Of a stretch of DNA of 64,000 nt, positions 1-11,136 are shown in pieces; position 1 is the stretch's first letter; each line of letters opens with the position of its first letter. The DNA lies in NCBI GenBank assembly GCA_022539475.1, contig VCMS01000065.1, forward strand, positions 186,001-250,000, in the 5' to 3' direction. The DNA comes from Gracilaria domingensis (taxonomy: Eukaryota > Rhodophyta > Florideophyceae > Gracilariales > Gracilariaceae). The notes under the pieces were generated by a model that had not been told where the DNA came from, ran no database searches, and was given only the letters and a program-made list of their open reading frames with translations. The position numbers and the translations under genes were made by a program.

Positions 1-1028
1 AGTCTGTTGTCTGTCCGAACACGTTCAGGATTGCGAACAAATGCCCCCTACCCCAAGCGCACTTGTCGTACTCCCAGTCTTCAAGCCTTCGGGTGTATGC
101 TCATCATCTGACCCCCACAACGGACCGCCATAAAAGCCTGTGCATCAGAGCGATTTCATTATTGACCTCCACGAACCTGACACAGATTATCGACCGCTGC
201 ACCTGACCGCAGCTATTCTCTTATGCTTGAAAAGCTTCAACTATTACTGGTTCGGAAGGGATTTCGCAAAGGGTTTCAGCAATGGAGGTTTCACCACTTC
301 GCAGTTATGCCTTATATGTCAAGATTCATATGCAGCGCCAGTAAGTGAAGCCTCGATGTAGTACTCCTGTTCTCACATGCAAACTTCTGACGGATCATAG
401 AAGCGTAGAATGCCACCCAGTCGCACCGCGCCAAATCAGAGCTATCCGGTGGTCATCATATGATCGCAATGCTCCTTCCAGAGAAGCGCAATCCATTCAG
501 AACCCGGCACGCTCAGACCCCAGAACGAGTTTAGACAGAAAGAACATCTCGTGACACAATTAGAACTTTCGGTCGCGACAATACTCTTCATCCCCTCAAG
601 TCGTGGCCCTGAATACCTTCCAATCTCGAATACTACATCTCTCACATCATAGGAAACATAGCGGTCAAGTCGGTGAATTGATTCCAGGTTGGAATCAAGC
701 TCTCCGTTGTTCCCAGATTCTGCAATACCACCCGGTAGCACATACTGTTGTTGCAATCTTGATGCAGGTACCTGCGACATCAGCGATAGGTCAACGTTGT
801 CCCACTCATTCGTGAGCTATAAAACGGCAACTCACAAGCAGTCGTACGCCGCAACAGTGTGCAATTCCCAGATCGACTGTGTACTTCCATTGTACCAAAA
901 GAACTCATACTGGCGGCTGCGAAGCTCCAGTGCAGTTGGATACAATCGACTTCCATGCTACCGGTAATCCTTTGCCAAGATTCGAAAGAACACATATGGG
1001 ATCGAGTTCAACGCCATCAGCAGGCACT
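1..1028. other. Intergenic sequence, no gene recognised
   Basis: Only short unsupported open frames are present on either strand. I see no conserved domain, tandem repeat or RNA gene. It is the downstream flank of the minus-strand Myb gene, so its 3' untranslated region and terminator probably lie here. Confidence 0.5.
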
Positions 1029-4000
1029 TCATTTTCCCCGGACATGTGCTTCTTTTCCCCCTTCTTCTCCTTCTCCTTCCTGTCTTCGATTGTAAGCACT
1101 TCTTCGAGGACCGCTGTCAAACGACGTCGGGTTTAGAAGATTTGCCAAACTTGCAACTGCCTCAACGCGATGTCGCCCTCCTCCTCCTGTGGTCGAGTTA
1201 TCTTCATAACTCTCCTGATGAATTTCTGCCTTCCTATTCCGCATTACTCCTTTATCGCATCCAATCGGAACACTATGGCCATTTCTCATGGAAGCTTGTA
1301 ACTTGCATTCAGTAGCGCCTTGACTCTCGATGACCATTTTCTCCTGTCTCTGTGTGGATGATTTGATTCTCATCACCTTAAAGCTATTCGCTGAATGTAC
1401 AAGAGGGATCATCTCTCTTGAGCTGTCACTGCTGGACGTGTTCACTGGATCGTTTTGCCCTTCAAATGATGCCCGATTGGGCATGTCAAACGTGGGATCC
1501 TCCTCGTTGCCACTGTGTGCTCTCGAAACAGCACTGGAGGGTTGTAATATCGGTGAACCTCTTCTCACCCCGTCCCTGCCATTCACAATAGTTCCAGTTT
1601 CGAGCATTCCCCGAGTAGCCTTTCCTTGATGCGCTTCGCTTCCGTTCTCGTCGTTCTCCTCTTTGAAATCGCCCTTTCGCGTAATCTCGCTTTCATTTGA
1701 GTGCATACCGCCTGCAGACATTTCGTTAATCTCTCCTACAATACTTCGCACACGACTATTTGAGTCAAGCTGTTGAACATCAGAATCTTTCTCATATAGA
1801 CCAGTAAGCACCCGGCGTTCCGGGTGTCCACTGTCATCGTCACGACCGCCATAAACCGCACCATGCCCTGTGCTATTTTCAGGACTCTGATGCTCAGTGA
1901 AGTTTTCTACTGACCTTTTCAAATTGGTGGTATGTTGATTCTCTTCCTTCGTGCGTTGCATACCACTAGGTGCCCCACGGTCTCTACTCGCACCCAGTAA
2001 ATGTCCCCCGCTCTCGCTTTCTATAATATCGCCAAGCTGACCGCTCTTAATCTTTTCATCGCGCGTAGAAAAGGTACTGAAATGCTGTCCTTGATGCTGA
2101 TGTTCCTGATCCGTTGAGGGTGATCGGGGGCGCTCCGGCGCGTAACAATCCTGTGATTCTTCCTCCAGTCGAACTTGCAACTCAATTCCCTGCTGAGGCT
2201 CTGAAAGTGCCAACGTATGACTATCGTCACGTGCTTCGCCATCGTCCGAATGACCAACATCGGGATTGACCAGGCCGAAAGGATGATGTGAAGCCAACTG
2301 ATCATCGTCAACATCATTTCCATGATACAAATTTGACGGGTTGGGGTCAGTGTGGGGATGACTGATATGTTCGTCATCCGCGTCATCTCCATCATTGTCC
2401 AACACCTCACGAGGCACTTCTACTTGGTGCATTGAGTCTTCATTATGGATGCACTCCCCTGTGTGAAAAAGGGCCGATTGTTGATCTCCCATGCCAATGT
2501 GACTGCGTTCCACACTGTTGCGATTCATATCCTCTACTTCTGCATCTTCTTCTTCTTCCTGGCTAAAACGGCTATGCGGAGGAGAACTGGTGCGCTGATG
2601 CACATCACTATCGCCCTGTCTTGAACTAAATTGCCCATCATGTCCAGGTGCGCGCAAATAATGATCCTGGTCATCCTCAGTCTGGTGATGGGTAAAACGG
2701 TTTTCTGAGTTTGACGACCGCAGATTCATTTCGTCATCAAGAGATTGACCCATACCATTTCGCGGGTTCCCGCGAGAGCCTAATTCATTCTCTCGCAAAT
2801 TGCGTTGTTCGGACTGCTGTGGATGATTGGCGTTACCTCTGTGGTTTCGAACCACCTCTTCCAGTGAATGACGATTAGGCCTCGGGACATGAACTTCTCG
2901 CTGGCTCTCTGAACCGCTTTCCCTTGAGACAAAGCGAGAGTAGCGAGAATTCATATCCTGTGCAGCGCTTTCCTCATTTGGAACAGGATACACCTCATTT
3001 GTAGGTTCACTGACACTGCGCTCCTTCAAGCCATGGAGAGAACGAAAATGGTTGGAATCGGTGACAACATGTTGTGCCACAGGCTGATGACGGTACGCAT
3101 GTGCCGGATGAATCGGCGCTCCAAGAATCCTTACTGGCGGTGGTCTTTCTTCACGATGCATAGCGTAGGAGCGATGACCTCCTGCCGTTGTAACCGGTGG
3201 TTCGCGAGATATATGCAGTGCGGAGGATGAGTATGCCTGAGAAACGGTATCGAAATGCTGCGGGCTTGACATTGGTACAGGATGTACCGCGCTTCCATGA
3301 TGCATGACTTCTGAAGCCCGATGATCCGCTCGAGGGCCTAGGGTGTGGTGGACATGAGGTAAAGTCCTTTCTTCGAGAGATCTGGCAAACGCGGTGTCTT
3401 GTGGTGCAGCACCATTGCCAACAAGCAACGAAGCATTGCTAGGAGTGACCAAAGATCTATGTTCCAACCGAAGTGGCATAGACATAGGTCTTGATTCCGA
3501 AGGGGTGTGCTTGGTCATTGCGGGAGACGGGTGCAAATAAAAGCCGGACAGGTTTGAACCGCGGATAGCTTCGCTCGGCTCTTGAACAGGCCTAGATCGA
3601 AGCATCTGGTGATAGCCAAACACTGAGAGATTGTCGGAAGGGTGAGTTTGTGGAAGGCTATGGTTCCTCCTTACGTCACCCATTGGGGACACAAGCTCAG
3701 GGGTAACTCGCTTCGGATTCAACAGAGACCTGTGCACCTGAGGGCGGTGAACATGAAGGGCCGGCAAACTGGGAAAAGCGAGTTTCTCAGAAACACGAGG
3801 GGTATTACGCAAGGCGATTGGATGAGGTGGTTGTGAACGGACGCGCGGAGGTGAGGCTAAAGGAGTGGAAGGCGTCGGAGTAGATTGCAATGCAGGCGAA
3901 GAAGGAACACGGTTGTCCGGCTTGTCTGAAGTCTTGTGTGATTTGGACAGATTGCGCCATTTATCCTTGAGGTCTACGCTGATTCGTACCGGGTTGAAAA

Positions 4001-4175
4001 GGTTGGCATTCTCTCGCAGTATGACGGCCCAGCGGCCCTCACCAAATTTCTGCACGCCACAGCGAAGCGCCTCGACTTCCTGCGGGGTCCACTTGATGCG
4101 CTTCTGACGCTTGGCTTTGTTCTGACTGACATTGCCGACGCGGCGAGCAAGAGCGGCGCGGCGTCGGCAGATCAT
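1029..4175 (-). CDS. Single-Myb telobox DNA-binding protein with a long disordered tail
   Basis: A 1,048-residue intact single-exon frame. One Myb/SANT domain lies near the N-terminus (about residues 26-80) with the spaced tryptophans W29, W49 and W73. It ends in VDLKDKWRNL (67-76), the telobox signature of the third Myb helix in TRF-like and plant TRB/SMH telomere-binding proteins. A basic stretch (KAKRQKR) precedes it and may be a nuclear signal. The remaining ~960 residues are hydrophilic and probably disordered, rich in His, Ser, Glu and Asp, with no membrane segment or further domain that I recognise. Plant TRB proteins also carry the Myb at the N-terminus but follow it with a histone H1/H5-like domain, which I do not see. 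Expected role (inference): nuclear binding of telomere-like double-stranded DNA, in telomere protection or transcription. Confidence 0.85.
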   Translation of the reverse strand: MICRRRAALARRVGNVSQNKAKRQKRIKWTPQEVEALRCGVQKFGEGRWAVILRENANLFNPVRISVDLKDKWRNLSKSHKTSDKPDNRVPSSPALQSTPTPSTPLASPPRVRSQPPHPIALRNTPRVSEKLAFPSLPALHVHRPQVHRSLLNPKRVTPELVSPMGDVRRNHSLPQTHPSDNLSVFGYHQMLRSRPVQEPSEAIRGSNLSGFYLHPSPAMTKHTPSESRPMSMPLRLEHRSLVTPSNASLLVGNGAAPQDTAFARSLEERTLPHVHHTLGPRADHRASEVMHHGSAVHPVPMSSPQHFDTVSQAYSSSALHISREPPVTTAGGHRSYAMHREERPPPVRILGAPIHPAHAYRHQPVAQHVVTDSNHFRSLHGLKERSVSEPTNEVYPVPNEESAAQDMNSRYSRFVSRESGSESQREVHVPRPNRHSLEEVVRNHRGNANHPQQSEQRNLRENELGSRGNPRNGMGQSLDDEMNLRSSNSENRFTHHQTEDDQDHYLRAPGHDGQFSSRQGDSDVHQRTSSPPHSRFSQEEEEDAEVEDMNRNSVERSHIGMGDQQSALFHTGECIHNEDSMHQVEVPREVLDNDGDDADDEHISHPHTDPNPSNLYHGNDVDDDQLASHHPFGLVNPDVGHSDDGEARDDSHTLALSEPQQGIELQVRLEEESQDCYAPERPRSPSTDQEHQHQGQHFSTFSTRDEKIKSGQLGDIIESESGGHLLGASRDRGAPSGMQRTKEENQHTTNLKRSVENFTEHQSPENSTGHGAVYGGRDDDSGHPERRVLTGLYEKDSDVQQLDSNSRVRSIVGEINEMSAGGMHSNESEITRKGDFKEENDENGSEAHQGKATRGMLETGTIVNGRDGVRRGSPILQPSSAVSRAHSGNEEDPTFDMPNRASFEGQNDPVNTSSSDSSREMIPLVHSANSFKVMRIKSSTQRQEKMVIESQGATECKLQASMRNGHSVPIGCDKGVMRNRKAEIHQESYEDNSTTGGGGRHRVEAVASLANLLNPTSFDSGPRRSAYNRRQEGEGEEGGKEAHVRGK

Positions 4176-5090
4176 GAAGGACTGCGGAGATCAGCACCTG
4201 AGTCGGCAGCGGCGATCACCGCCAATAGTCAGCCAGAGGAGGCGTGGCGAGACGCCTCCGCGGTATGCGGTCTAAATGCCAGCATTTGCTAGGATTGGAA
4301 GAATGGTTGACCAACTGCAATTCGAATGTTTTGCCATTCGTAGTACATCTTACAGTATATTCAAATGCGTTTAAAATAAAAAAATGCTTACGCCGGTCCA
4401 AGCAGTGGATGCATTCCAATGGAAATGGTGCTTCACCATTCATACTTGCGAAACCGTTTGAATAAACATATTGGATTATCAGTCAAACCATTCAAAGCAT
4501 TCAAATAGAAACCATTTTTTTGGCAGCGGCTTGTGGCTGCGTTGATAGCACTGCCATCACCGCAGCCACAAGCCGGCAGTGGTCGCGCCGGACGCGGTGC
4601 GCCATTGAGGCGGCCCGTATGTGTAGCGAAGGCGAGACGTGCTGCCTTACGGGGTGGCCCCTATGTAGTGCACGGCACTGAATTGAAGCAAGTATGCGCT
4701 CGTGCGCTCCGTTCAATCCCTCCACGGAGCAGCGCACGCAGCTTAAAGGTGAGCGCCCCACCGCCGTGCCGTGTGCGCCGCGCCCCGCGAATTGTGGTTA
4801 TTCTGATGACGCGCGACGGCGGTATTATTAGTATGGGCATTCGAGGCATTGAAATGATTTTGCATTATAAGGATATATCATTCAGATGAAGAATGCACTC
4901 AAATAGTTTGCGGGCCACACTATTCAATGTAAGGAATCCAGTCGATTGTATTGTAGCGCTCATCCCTTGTTCAGTATGGACCATTCCAATGGTTCTGAAA
5001 GAGCGTTATTCAAATGGAGAAGACCATTTTAATGATGTGCTGTTCATAGTATTCGTTGTTTGAATGCAGTCAAGGAATCATTCTTCCAAT
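4176..5090. other. Spacer with repeated CATTCAAATG / CATTCCAATG-like motifs
   Basis: No convincing gene. The AT-rich parts repeatedly contain CATTC(A/C)AATG-like decamers in both orientations (for example near 4359, 4412, 4494, 4985, 5012 and 5060). They flank a GC-richer core with a hairpin. This could be an old small transposon or a regulatory upstream region of the Myb gene. Confidence 0.4.
4527..4575. repeat. Inverted repeat, 15-bp perfect arms
   Basis: Arms 4527-4541 and 4561-4575 are exact reverse complements (CGGCTTGTGGCTGCG and its complement) around a 19-nt loop. It is the centre of the GC-richer core between the AT-rich decamer clusters. Confidence 0.8.
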
Positions 5091-5839
5091 GCTAGAAATG
5101 CTGGGGCCGCTACTGCTGTATATGCCTGCGCAAATACAGACGTCACGTCCCACTTCGCGGCGGCGTCTTCGTTGAGTCTTCCATAGCATGTAATCCATAC
5201 CGCGTGCGCTTCTGCGCAGTCTTTTCGCCGAGTTAGGCGGCACGCGATGCGGGCAGATGGCGCCGATGCAGGCGGGGCGCGCACTCTCAAGCGCGCTTGT
5301 GCAGCTTTTCTCGCAAGAGGCTTTCTCAGTAAATGTTGTGTTTGACATGCTGCTGAGTTCCACGCCAAAGCTACTCTCGGAATTGCTCAAACACTTTCTG
5401 AGCAAGAACGCGCCGTTGCTGAATGCATTCTTTCTGTGCTCTCCGCGCAAGCCGGTGAGCGAGAGCTTGGGACAACATTATGGCTACTGTTAAAAAGCCT
5501 GACGCTACTAAGGATATACTTTTTTGAATACATACAAGAAAGAAGCAGTAAATGTCAAGAGTACTCCAGGTCGAGGCAACGTAGTTAAAAACACTATTTA
5601 ATGATAATAAGGAGGATAATTAGTGAGAACAAACTAGTAAAAGATGGGAAGTTTCACGGAAGAGCGTCCCAGGAGAACTAGAATAAGAGCAAGAGGATGA
5701 CCGTAGGTGAACAAAAGCGCGTGCGACAAGATTAGAAGTTCGAACAGCTCAGCACTCTTTGCTTGCAGTGTATCGTATTGACTTCTTCGATCTAGTGAGA
5801 GCACCATATTTCAATTACGCCCAGCGAACACAGAAGGGA
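5091..5839. other. Spacer, no supported gene
   Basis: A 78-codon plus-strand frame (5257-5493) and an overlapping 126-codon minus-strand frame exist, but neither shows a recognisable domain, and they overlap each other. I see nothing else. Confidence 0.4.
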
Positions 5840-6563
5840 ATATATAGCAAGTGCCGGAAGATTTGTGGCACAGAAGAGGCCATGTTTGACAACGAAGGCG
5901 ATATGTGGTAGGTTTAGGGACTAGAAGAGTCTTTTGGAGAAAAAGCGCAAGGAGAAAAGGAAGGTGCTGGAAAAGGTGTTGCAGGATGCAATCGAGGCTC
6001 CAGTATTGACTGGATTTCGGAGTAGGGCATGGCAATGCGAATGGCGGCCCAGATTTCAAAGTGCGAGAGGAGAGAAGGATGGGGAGGGATTTGAAGCCGT
6101 TTTGGGGCGAGACGGGTATACGAGAAGTGGAAGGGTTGCCTACCTGACTTCTAAAAAATGACGTTTGCGGAGACGGAGAGAGAGGATGCGAACGCGTGAT
6201 GGGCGAGAAATGGGTAAATAGCGGGGGTGGTGTGGACTGGGAAGAAGTGATGGGATGATTGAGGTGGGATGAATTGCGATTGGCATTGCAACATGGGAGA
6301 AAATGGAAAGGCAAACTAGCACGAGTGCAGTTTTGGGAGAGGGTCGCGGAAAAGAGTGAATGGGGTGGTGCGGCGAAGTAGAACCTCTACAAAAACTAGG
6401 GGACCCAAGAACTAAACTGCTCGAAATGGAATTTAATATTCCAAAATTTCTTAATTTTTTGAGTGCCAGCCTCTGCTACCCGCTCGCGCGCCCCAAATAG
6501 CCCCAAAACTAGCTTAGTTTCCAAAGCGAACAGACTATATTCCACTTTGCAGAACACAGACGA
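5840..6563 (+). mobile_element. Repeat A, partial copy 1 (3' part)
   Basis: This stretch aligns by eye with about 14640-15382. The match is very close over the last ~380 bases, including the block from GAAGAAGTGATGGGATGATT to the shared end CAGACGA (6557-6563 here, 15376-15382 there). The upstream part matches a degraded version of the coding region of copy 2. Both copies read a conserved tail (RRVYEK...KMT.AETEREDANA then stop), with a premature stop here. Both matches end at the same base, which suggests a true 3' end of a dispersed element. Its class is unknown. Confidence 0.75.
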
Positions 6564-8372
6564 TCTCAGGCGGTACTCTCAAGCGTTCTGATTACATATC
6601 TCTTATTCCGTCGTTCATCGAAACCCCCTTGACGGTACGATTGATCCAGAGGTTGTTTCTATGCAGTCTGTTGGGAACAAGGAGAGCTCTCTTCGAACAG
6701 TTACGCAACTTGCATCCAGACAAATTGAAGCTGATTAATACTCCAGAAATCGAAAAAATCTAGTCAGAGACGCTACTCACTGCAATAGAATCATCCACGT
6801 CACGTTTATTTCGAACGATACGTACTCAAATCAGCATCTTTACAAACGCAAATCTATCCCCAATGCAATGCAACTTTTTTGCCAAAGGTTTACATATAGA
6901 TTTGTCCACGTCGAAGAAAGACAGGTCACTGAATGGAACCTTCAAAAAGGCAGATCTTCTTTGAATGATGGAGGCCAAAGCATACAAAAATCTTGACATG
7001 GTTTTCCTTTTGTAAAGGAATTCTTTGAAATCTGATAGGGAGCGCAGGACAGGGCTTCAATCAAAACAGTTTTCTCTCAGTACTCGGGCGTCGCTTGGAC
7101 TAGTTATAGGTGCAATCGTGGCGCATGATGTAATGAAAACTCTATTTCGTCCCTTCGGTGGCGGATTGAAGCCTTTAACGCTCCTCGACAAAGTCGTGGG
7201 CAGGAATTCATAGCTCTAGAACTGGGAGTCTGAGGTTCTATCTCGACTCTCAACAGAAGAAAAACTAACACCATTGGCAGCCTTTTACGGCATCTCCGCA
7301 ACACGTCGATTAATGTCTTCTCTTGTATTGTTGGTGACAGGCTTTGTTAACGGAAGGTGAAGCGATACGATTTCAAAATTGGAACGATAATCATGTGCTA
7401 CCAGCTCAAGCACACAGGGCTGAACGGTTTTCATGCCTACAATCTGTTTTGCTTTCCGCGACGACTCTCGTCTCCATTCTGTTTCATAGAGTTTTATACT
7501 GAATGAATTTAGCATATAAGAGCTGCTACAAACCCCGTTCTCTAAACCTCTGAAAATCATGTAGTAGTTAGCCTATCAGGACTCCATTTAGTTATTTATG
7601 GTGTTTCGCAGAGAGCTCGCTCTATTACCCCTATAAATCCGGTATTATATGGTCGTTGGAGGCCTTCATCGCTGTTTGTCAGACCGTCACAACGAACAAA
7701 TTAGATTCAGATATATACATTGAACGCTAGAGCGGAAGCGCTCATGCTATTAGATAATACCTTGTCTTCATCATCGGTAGAATTTGTATCTTCACGGGAA
7801 AAAGTGGTGCCGAGTATTTAAGTAGCTACATACTGTCGTCACTCTGTTTTTTTATGCATCTCATCCCTGCGCATTACCACTTTTGTGCGTGAGGGTGTTG
7901 GCACGCTTCGGTGGTACTTCTCTTCGCCACTTTGATCAGTTTAAATAGTGTAGTGTGTCAGAAACTACACAAATTGTAATAAGGTCGCGTATTATGTTAC
8001 TGGTTGAGCATCAATTGGATGAAAAAACTAGTTGATTTATCTCAAAAAGATCTGTACTGAGCTCGCAACAAAATCGTTGCAAGGAATGCAACCGATTGTG
8101 TTTTGGGAGGTATCAAAACGCTACAGAATGGCCTCAAAAAGTTCCTTCTAGCAAAGAGTTTTGGTGGACGTCGATTTATGCGAACAATGGTAGCGCTCTC
8201 CATTCATGCGTTTTGAAGCGCTCCTAATACTCAAGATATACTCTAATTAATGTACAGCTTCTTGCCATCCCGCCAATCCACGTAGACAGCGGTGCCAACG
8301 TGTTCGCGGGCGGGTGCATGGTAATGAGTGCAAGAAGTGTTGAGGAAGGGGTTTTGGGAGGTCTCGGCATGG
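6564..8372. other. Spacer, AT-rich, no supported gene
   Basis: A 91-codon minus-strand frame (7285-7560) has no recognisable domain and is the only frame here of any note. No repeats or RNA genes were identified. Codon content and stop density look non-coding. Confidence 0.45.
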
Positions 8373-8695
8373 TGCCAAAATGTGACCAGAACGTGCCCGC
8401 CGGCGTGGGGGGGATCGGTTGTGTTAGGGCGGCTACCCTAACACAACCGCACCCCCCCGTCCGCGGGCACGTTTTGGCCGATTTTTTAAAGAATGTGCTT
8501 TTTTATGCCCGCGGGCGGGGGAGTCCGTTCGTGTTAGGGTAGCTACCCTAACACGAACGGACCCCCCCGCCCGCGGGCACGTTTTGGACGATTTTTTCAA
8601 AAATGTGCGATTTCATGCCCGCGGGCGGGGGGGTCCGGTCGTGTTAGGGTACCTACCCTAACAAGACCGACCCCCCCCGCCCGCGGGCTCGTTTT
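8373..8695. repeat. Tandem 110-bp repeat (about 3 units) with nested palindromes
   Basis: The unit boundary CACGTTTTGG recurs at 8468 and 8578. Each unit contains a palindrome centred on GTGTTAGGGTA/TACCCTAACAC, flanked by GCCCGCGGGCGGGGG and its complement. The middle one (8523-8562) is a perfect 40-bp palindrome and its arms continue imperfectly through the GC-rich flanks to about 8507-8578. The first (8417-8448) has 13-bp perfect arms and the third has a mismatch. The array sits at the left edge of a GC-rich block. Confidence 0.9.
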
Positions 8696-8902
8696 CGCCT
8701 CATTCTGGTAGCGTCCACAGACCTCCTAAAACACACACCGCACGCAACGCCAGCCAAAACGTAGCGCATGCTGTTCGAGCTGGAGCGCCTCGCTGACGCG
8801 CGCGAGGGCGCGCGTTCCCGTGCGCGGCACACTCGGCGCGCGGCTGTCTCGCGCCGCAGAGCTGTGCACCGTCGATGTGCCGTGCATTCATCGACGGCAC
8901 TC

Positions 8903-10413
8903 ATGCAGCACGTCTACGACGGCATCGCCGTCGGAAACCTCTACAACAAGAAGGAGCACCACGCGCTCGCCCGCGTGCGCGACTCCGTCCTGCATTCCCA
9001 CCGCCTTTCCAGCCGCCCCTGCAAGCGCAACTTCGCCGCCGACCTGCGCGTCGACCATCTCGAGCTCGTCGAGTTTGCATGGATGCACGACGACAGTCTC
9101 ATCATCGCGTGCAGACGCCTGCACAAGCCGTCCACTGCGCACCACAATCGCCTGGTGCTTTCCACTGATATCATCTGCTACGAACTGCTGCCACCGCACC
9201 AGGCGCTCACGTCGCCGCTGCTCACCATCGTGCTTCGCGAGCGCCCCACCTTGTGCCACTTTTGTGGTGAGCGAGGCATTGAGCCGTGCGCTTGTCCGCC
9301 GTCCTTCAAGAACAGGGTGCCGGCGCACGCCGAGCACACCTTCTTGTACAAGTCATCCGACTTGGGGCTGCACCGCCCGCCGAGCTCTGAACGTCTCATT
9401 GAGGCGTGGTTGTCGCTGTGTAAGCGGCTGTTCACCTTTGCTCAGAGCGGCTCGTTTTTCGTCGAAATGTACCGCCACTTACCAAACGCGCGCACCAAAC
9501 TGTTCCACAGCCCTCCAAACCCAATCCCGTACCAGTTTGAGTGTGGCAACCGCTCGGAAACGATGCAGCTGCTCAGCCTGTACGTACGACGCGTACAACT
9601 TTGTCAGAAACTGTTGACGGCAGAATCCAGACTACACAATTCTCAACAACATTGGGTACAATACGTAGACAAGCCGTCACAAAACGCGACGCTTGACGAA
9701 GACCATCTTGTACCGGCGGGCAACGCAGCAAACGCACCGTACAGCCACGCGGACACACACGGCGTTGTTCCTTCGATGGCGGGCCACCAGTTGGAACAGC
9801 AGTTTCTGATACAGCTCGAAGCGGATGCGCTGCTGGTAAGGCTATCGGACGATGGCAGCAGTCCAAGCCCGAGCACGACAGTGACAGGCAATTCGCTTAC
9901 GTCATCCATACATGATGTGGGCGCTCGCGCGAACAACATCGAAACAGACGTCAGCAGCGCCTTGCTGGAGGCATTGACGCCGCCGATAACTGCCAGCGAT
10001 ATTGTGGCATCGACAGAGAATGAGGGCGCGCAGGCGCTGCAAAGGAACGATGAGACAACGGCCACGACGGCGACAATGACTAGTGCTGCTGTGGGCGCGG
10101 GCGTGAAGGCGGCGGGGGTGGCGGGCGAGGGCGGTGATGGGAACGCGTCACGGACAATGACGACGGACAAGGAGGTGAGATGGTACATCACGTGCGACAC
10201 GCACAACGTGCCCGCTTGTCGCAAGTTCGGACACCGTTTCCAGAAGCGAGGCAACCTGATCCGCCATATTCAGGCGGTGCTTCTCAGCTGAAGCCGTTCG
10301 TTTGCACGTTTTGCTCGGCGAGATTCGGGTACAAGACGCACCTCAAGCGACATCAACAAAAGCACAGCCGATCGGCGCACAAGGATGTGACGTTGTTTCA
10401 GGTGCATGCGTGA
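8903..10413 (+). pseudogene. C2H2 zinc-finger protein gene, probably broken by a 1-nt shift
   Basis: The frame runs from the ATG at 8903 (an upstream in-frame ATG at 8768 only adds an Arg-rich stretch) to a stop at 10291. An N-terminal region of about 240 residues contains a Cys cluster (CHFCGERGIEPCAC) and looks ordered. A Thr/Ala/Glu-rich linker follows. At the C-terminus the first finger (CRKF...FQKRGNLIRHIQAV) lacks its second Cys (Phe instead) and runs out of frame before its last His. The next frame continues at once with a good finger (FVCTFCSARFGYKTHLKRHQQKH), so one base was lost near 10280. Likely a nuclear DNA-binding protein originally. Alternatives are a sequencing error or a functional truncated product. 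GC content is much higher than in the flanks. Confidence 0.65.
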
Positions 10414-11136
10414 GAGGTTTTTACTGGTAGAGAGGCTTGTTCAGCCCCTTTCTTTGCGTTTAAACTAACTTGGAGCTTTTGTTTGGGAAGGGACTGGCGG
10501 GGGGCGGCGATCTAATTTCACGGCGCTGCGCGCACGCGTCAGCTCGCGCTGTCTTCGAACACGCGCGGGCTGTGGGCACTGGCTGCGCAGTGCGCCTGCT
10601 TTGCTAACGGGGCGGGAGGGGGGCGCCGGGGTGAGAGTGTTACCGTAAGAAATTGCGAGTGAAACGCACGCGAGGCGGTACCAACGGTACGCTTTCAAGC
10701 GCCGCTGTGGTAGGCTGCTTGCAAGCTGGCGCGCGGGGCGACAAGTAAGTTGATCCGAGAAGCAGTTGCAGTTGCGGCGGGCGCCACGTTGCTGGCGGCG
10801 GCATCTGGAGATGATGGCATGATGCGTCAAACAGGTCGGCGCGGGGCGCGGTTGTTGGCACATCCATGCGCACATGGTGTCAAACGGCGCGCGCGTGGAA
10901 AGCGCGGCGCGCGGCGCGCGTTGCGGCGCGCAGAATACAGAGCATGCACGAGTACGTCGTTGGTTCCACCGCGCGTTGAATTGAGCGCGAAGGCGCTCAC
11001 TCGAGAGGTGGCGGCGGCGGCCCGCGCGTGACGGTGACCTCAGGCCGACGGCATGAACTGCGCGTCGCAGCTGCGGGCGCTCCATGAATGACTAGCAAAG
11101 TACAGCCGCGCCCATTGACTGTCCAGCGGCCACGCG
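10414..11136. other. GC-rich stretch without a supported gene
   Basis: Long open frames exist on both strands, but the very high GC content makes stops rare and none shows a domain. It separates the zinc-finger gene from the SDR pseudogene and may hold their 3' regions. Confidence 0.4.

Noticed and set aside
5257-5493. 78-codon plus-strand frame
   Set aside because: No domain, overlaps a longer minus-strand frame of equal quality, and no conserved context.
8523-8562. Telomere tract
   Set aside because: TTAGGG occurs once per arm inside a palindrome rather than as a tandem array.
8373-8695. CRISPR array
   Set aside because: Units are contiguous 110-bp repeats without unique spacers, there are no cas genes, and the surroundings are eukaryotic.
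10465-11085. 206-codon open frame on the minus strand
   Set aside because: Very GC-rich sequence with open frames on both strands; Arg/Ala/Pro-rich translation without any domain.
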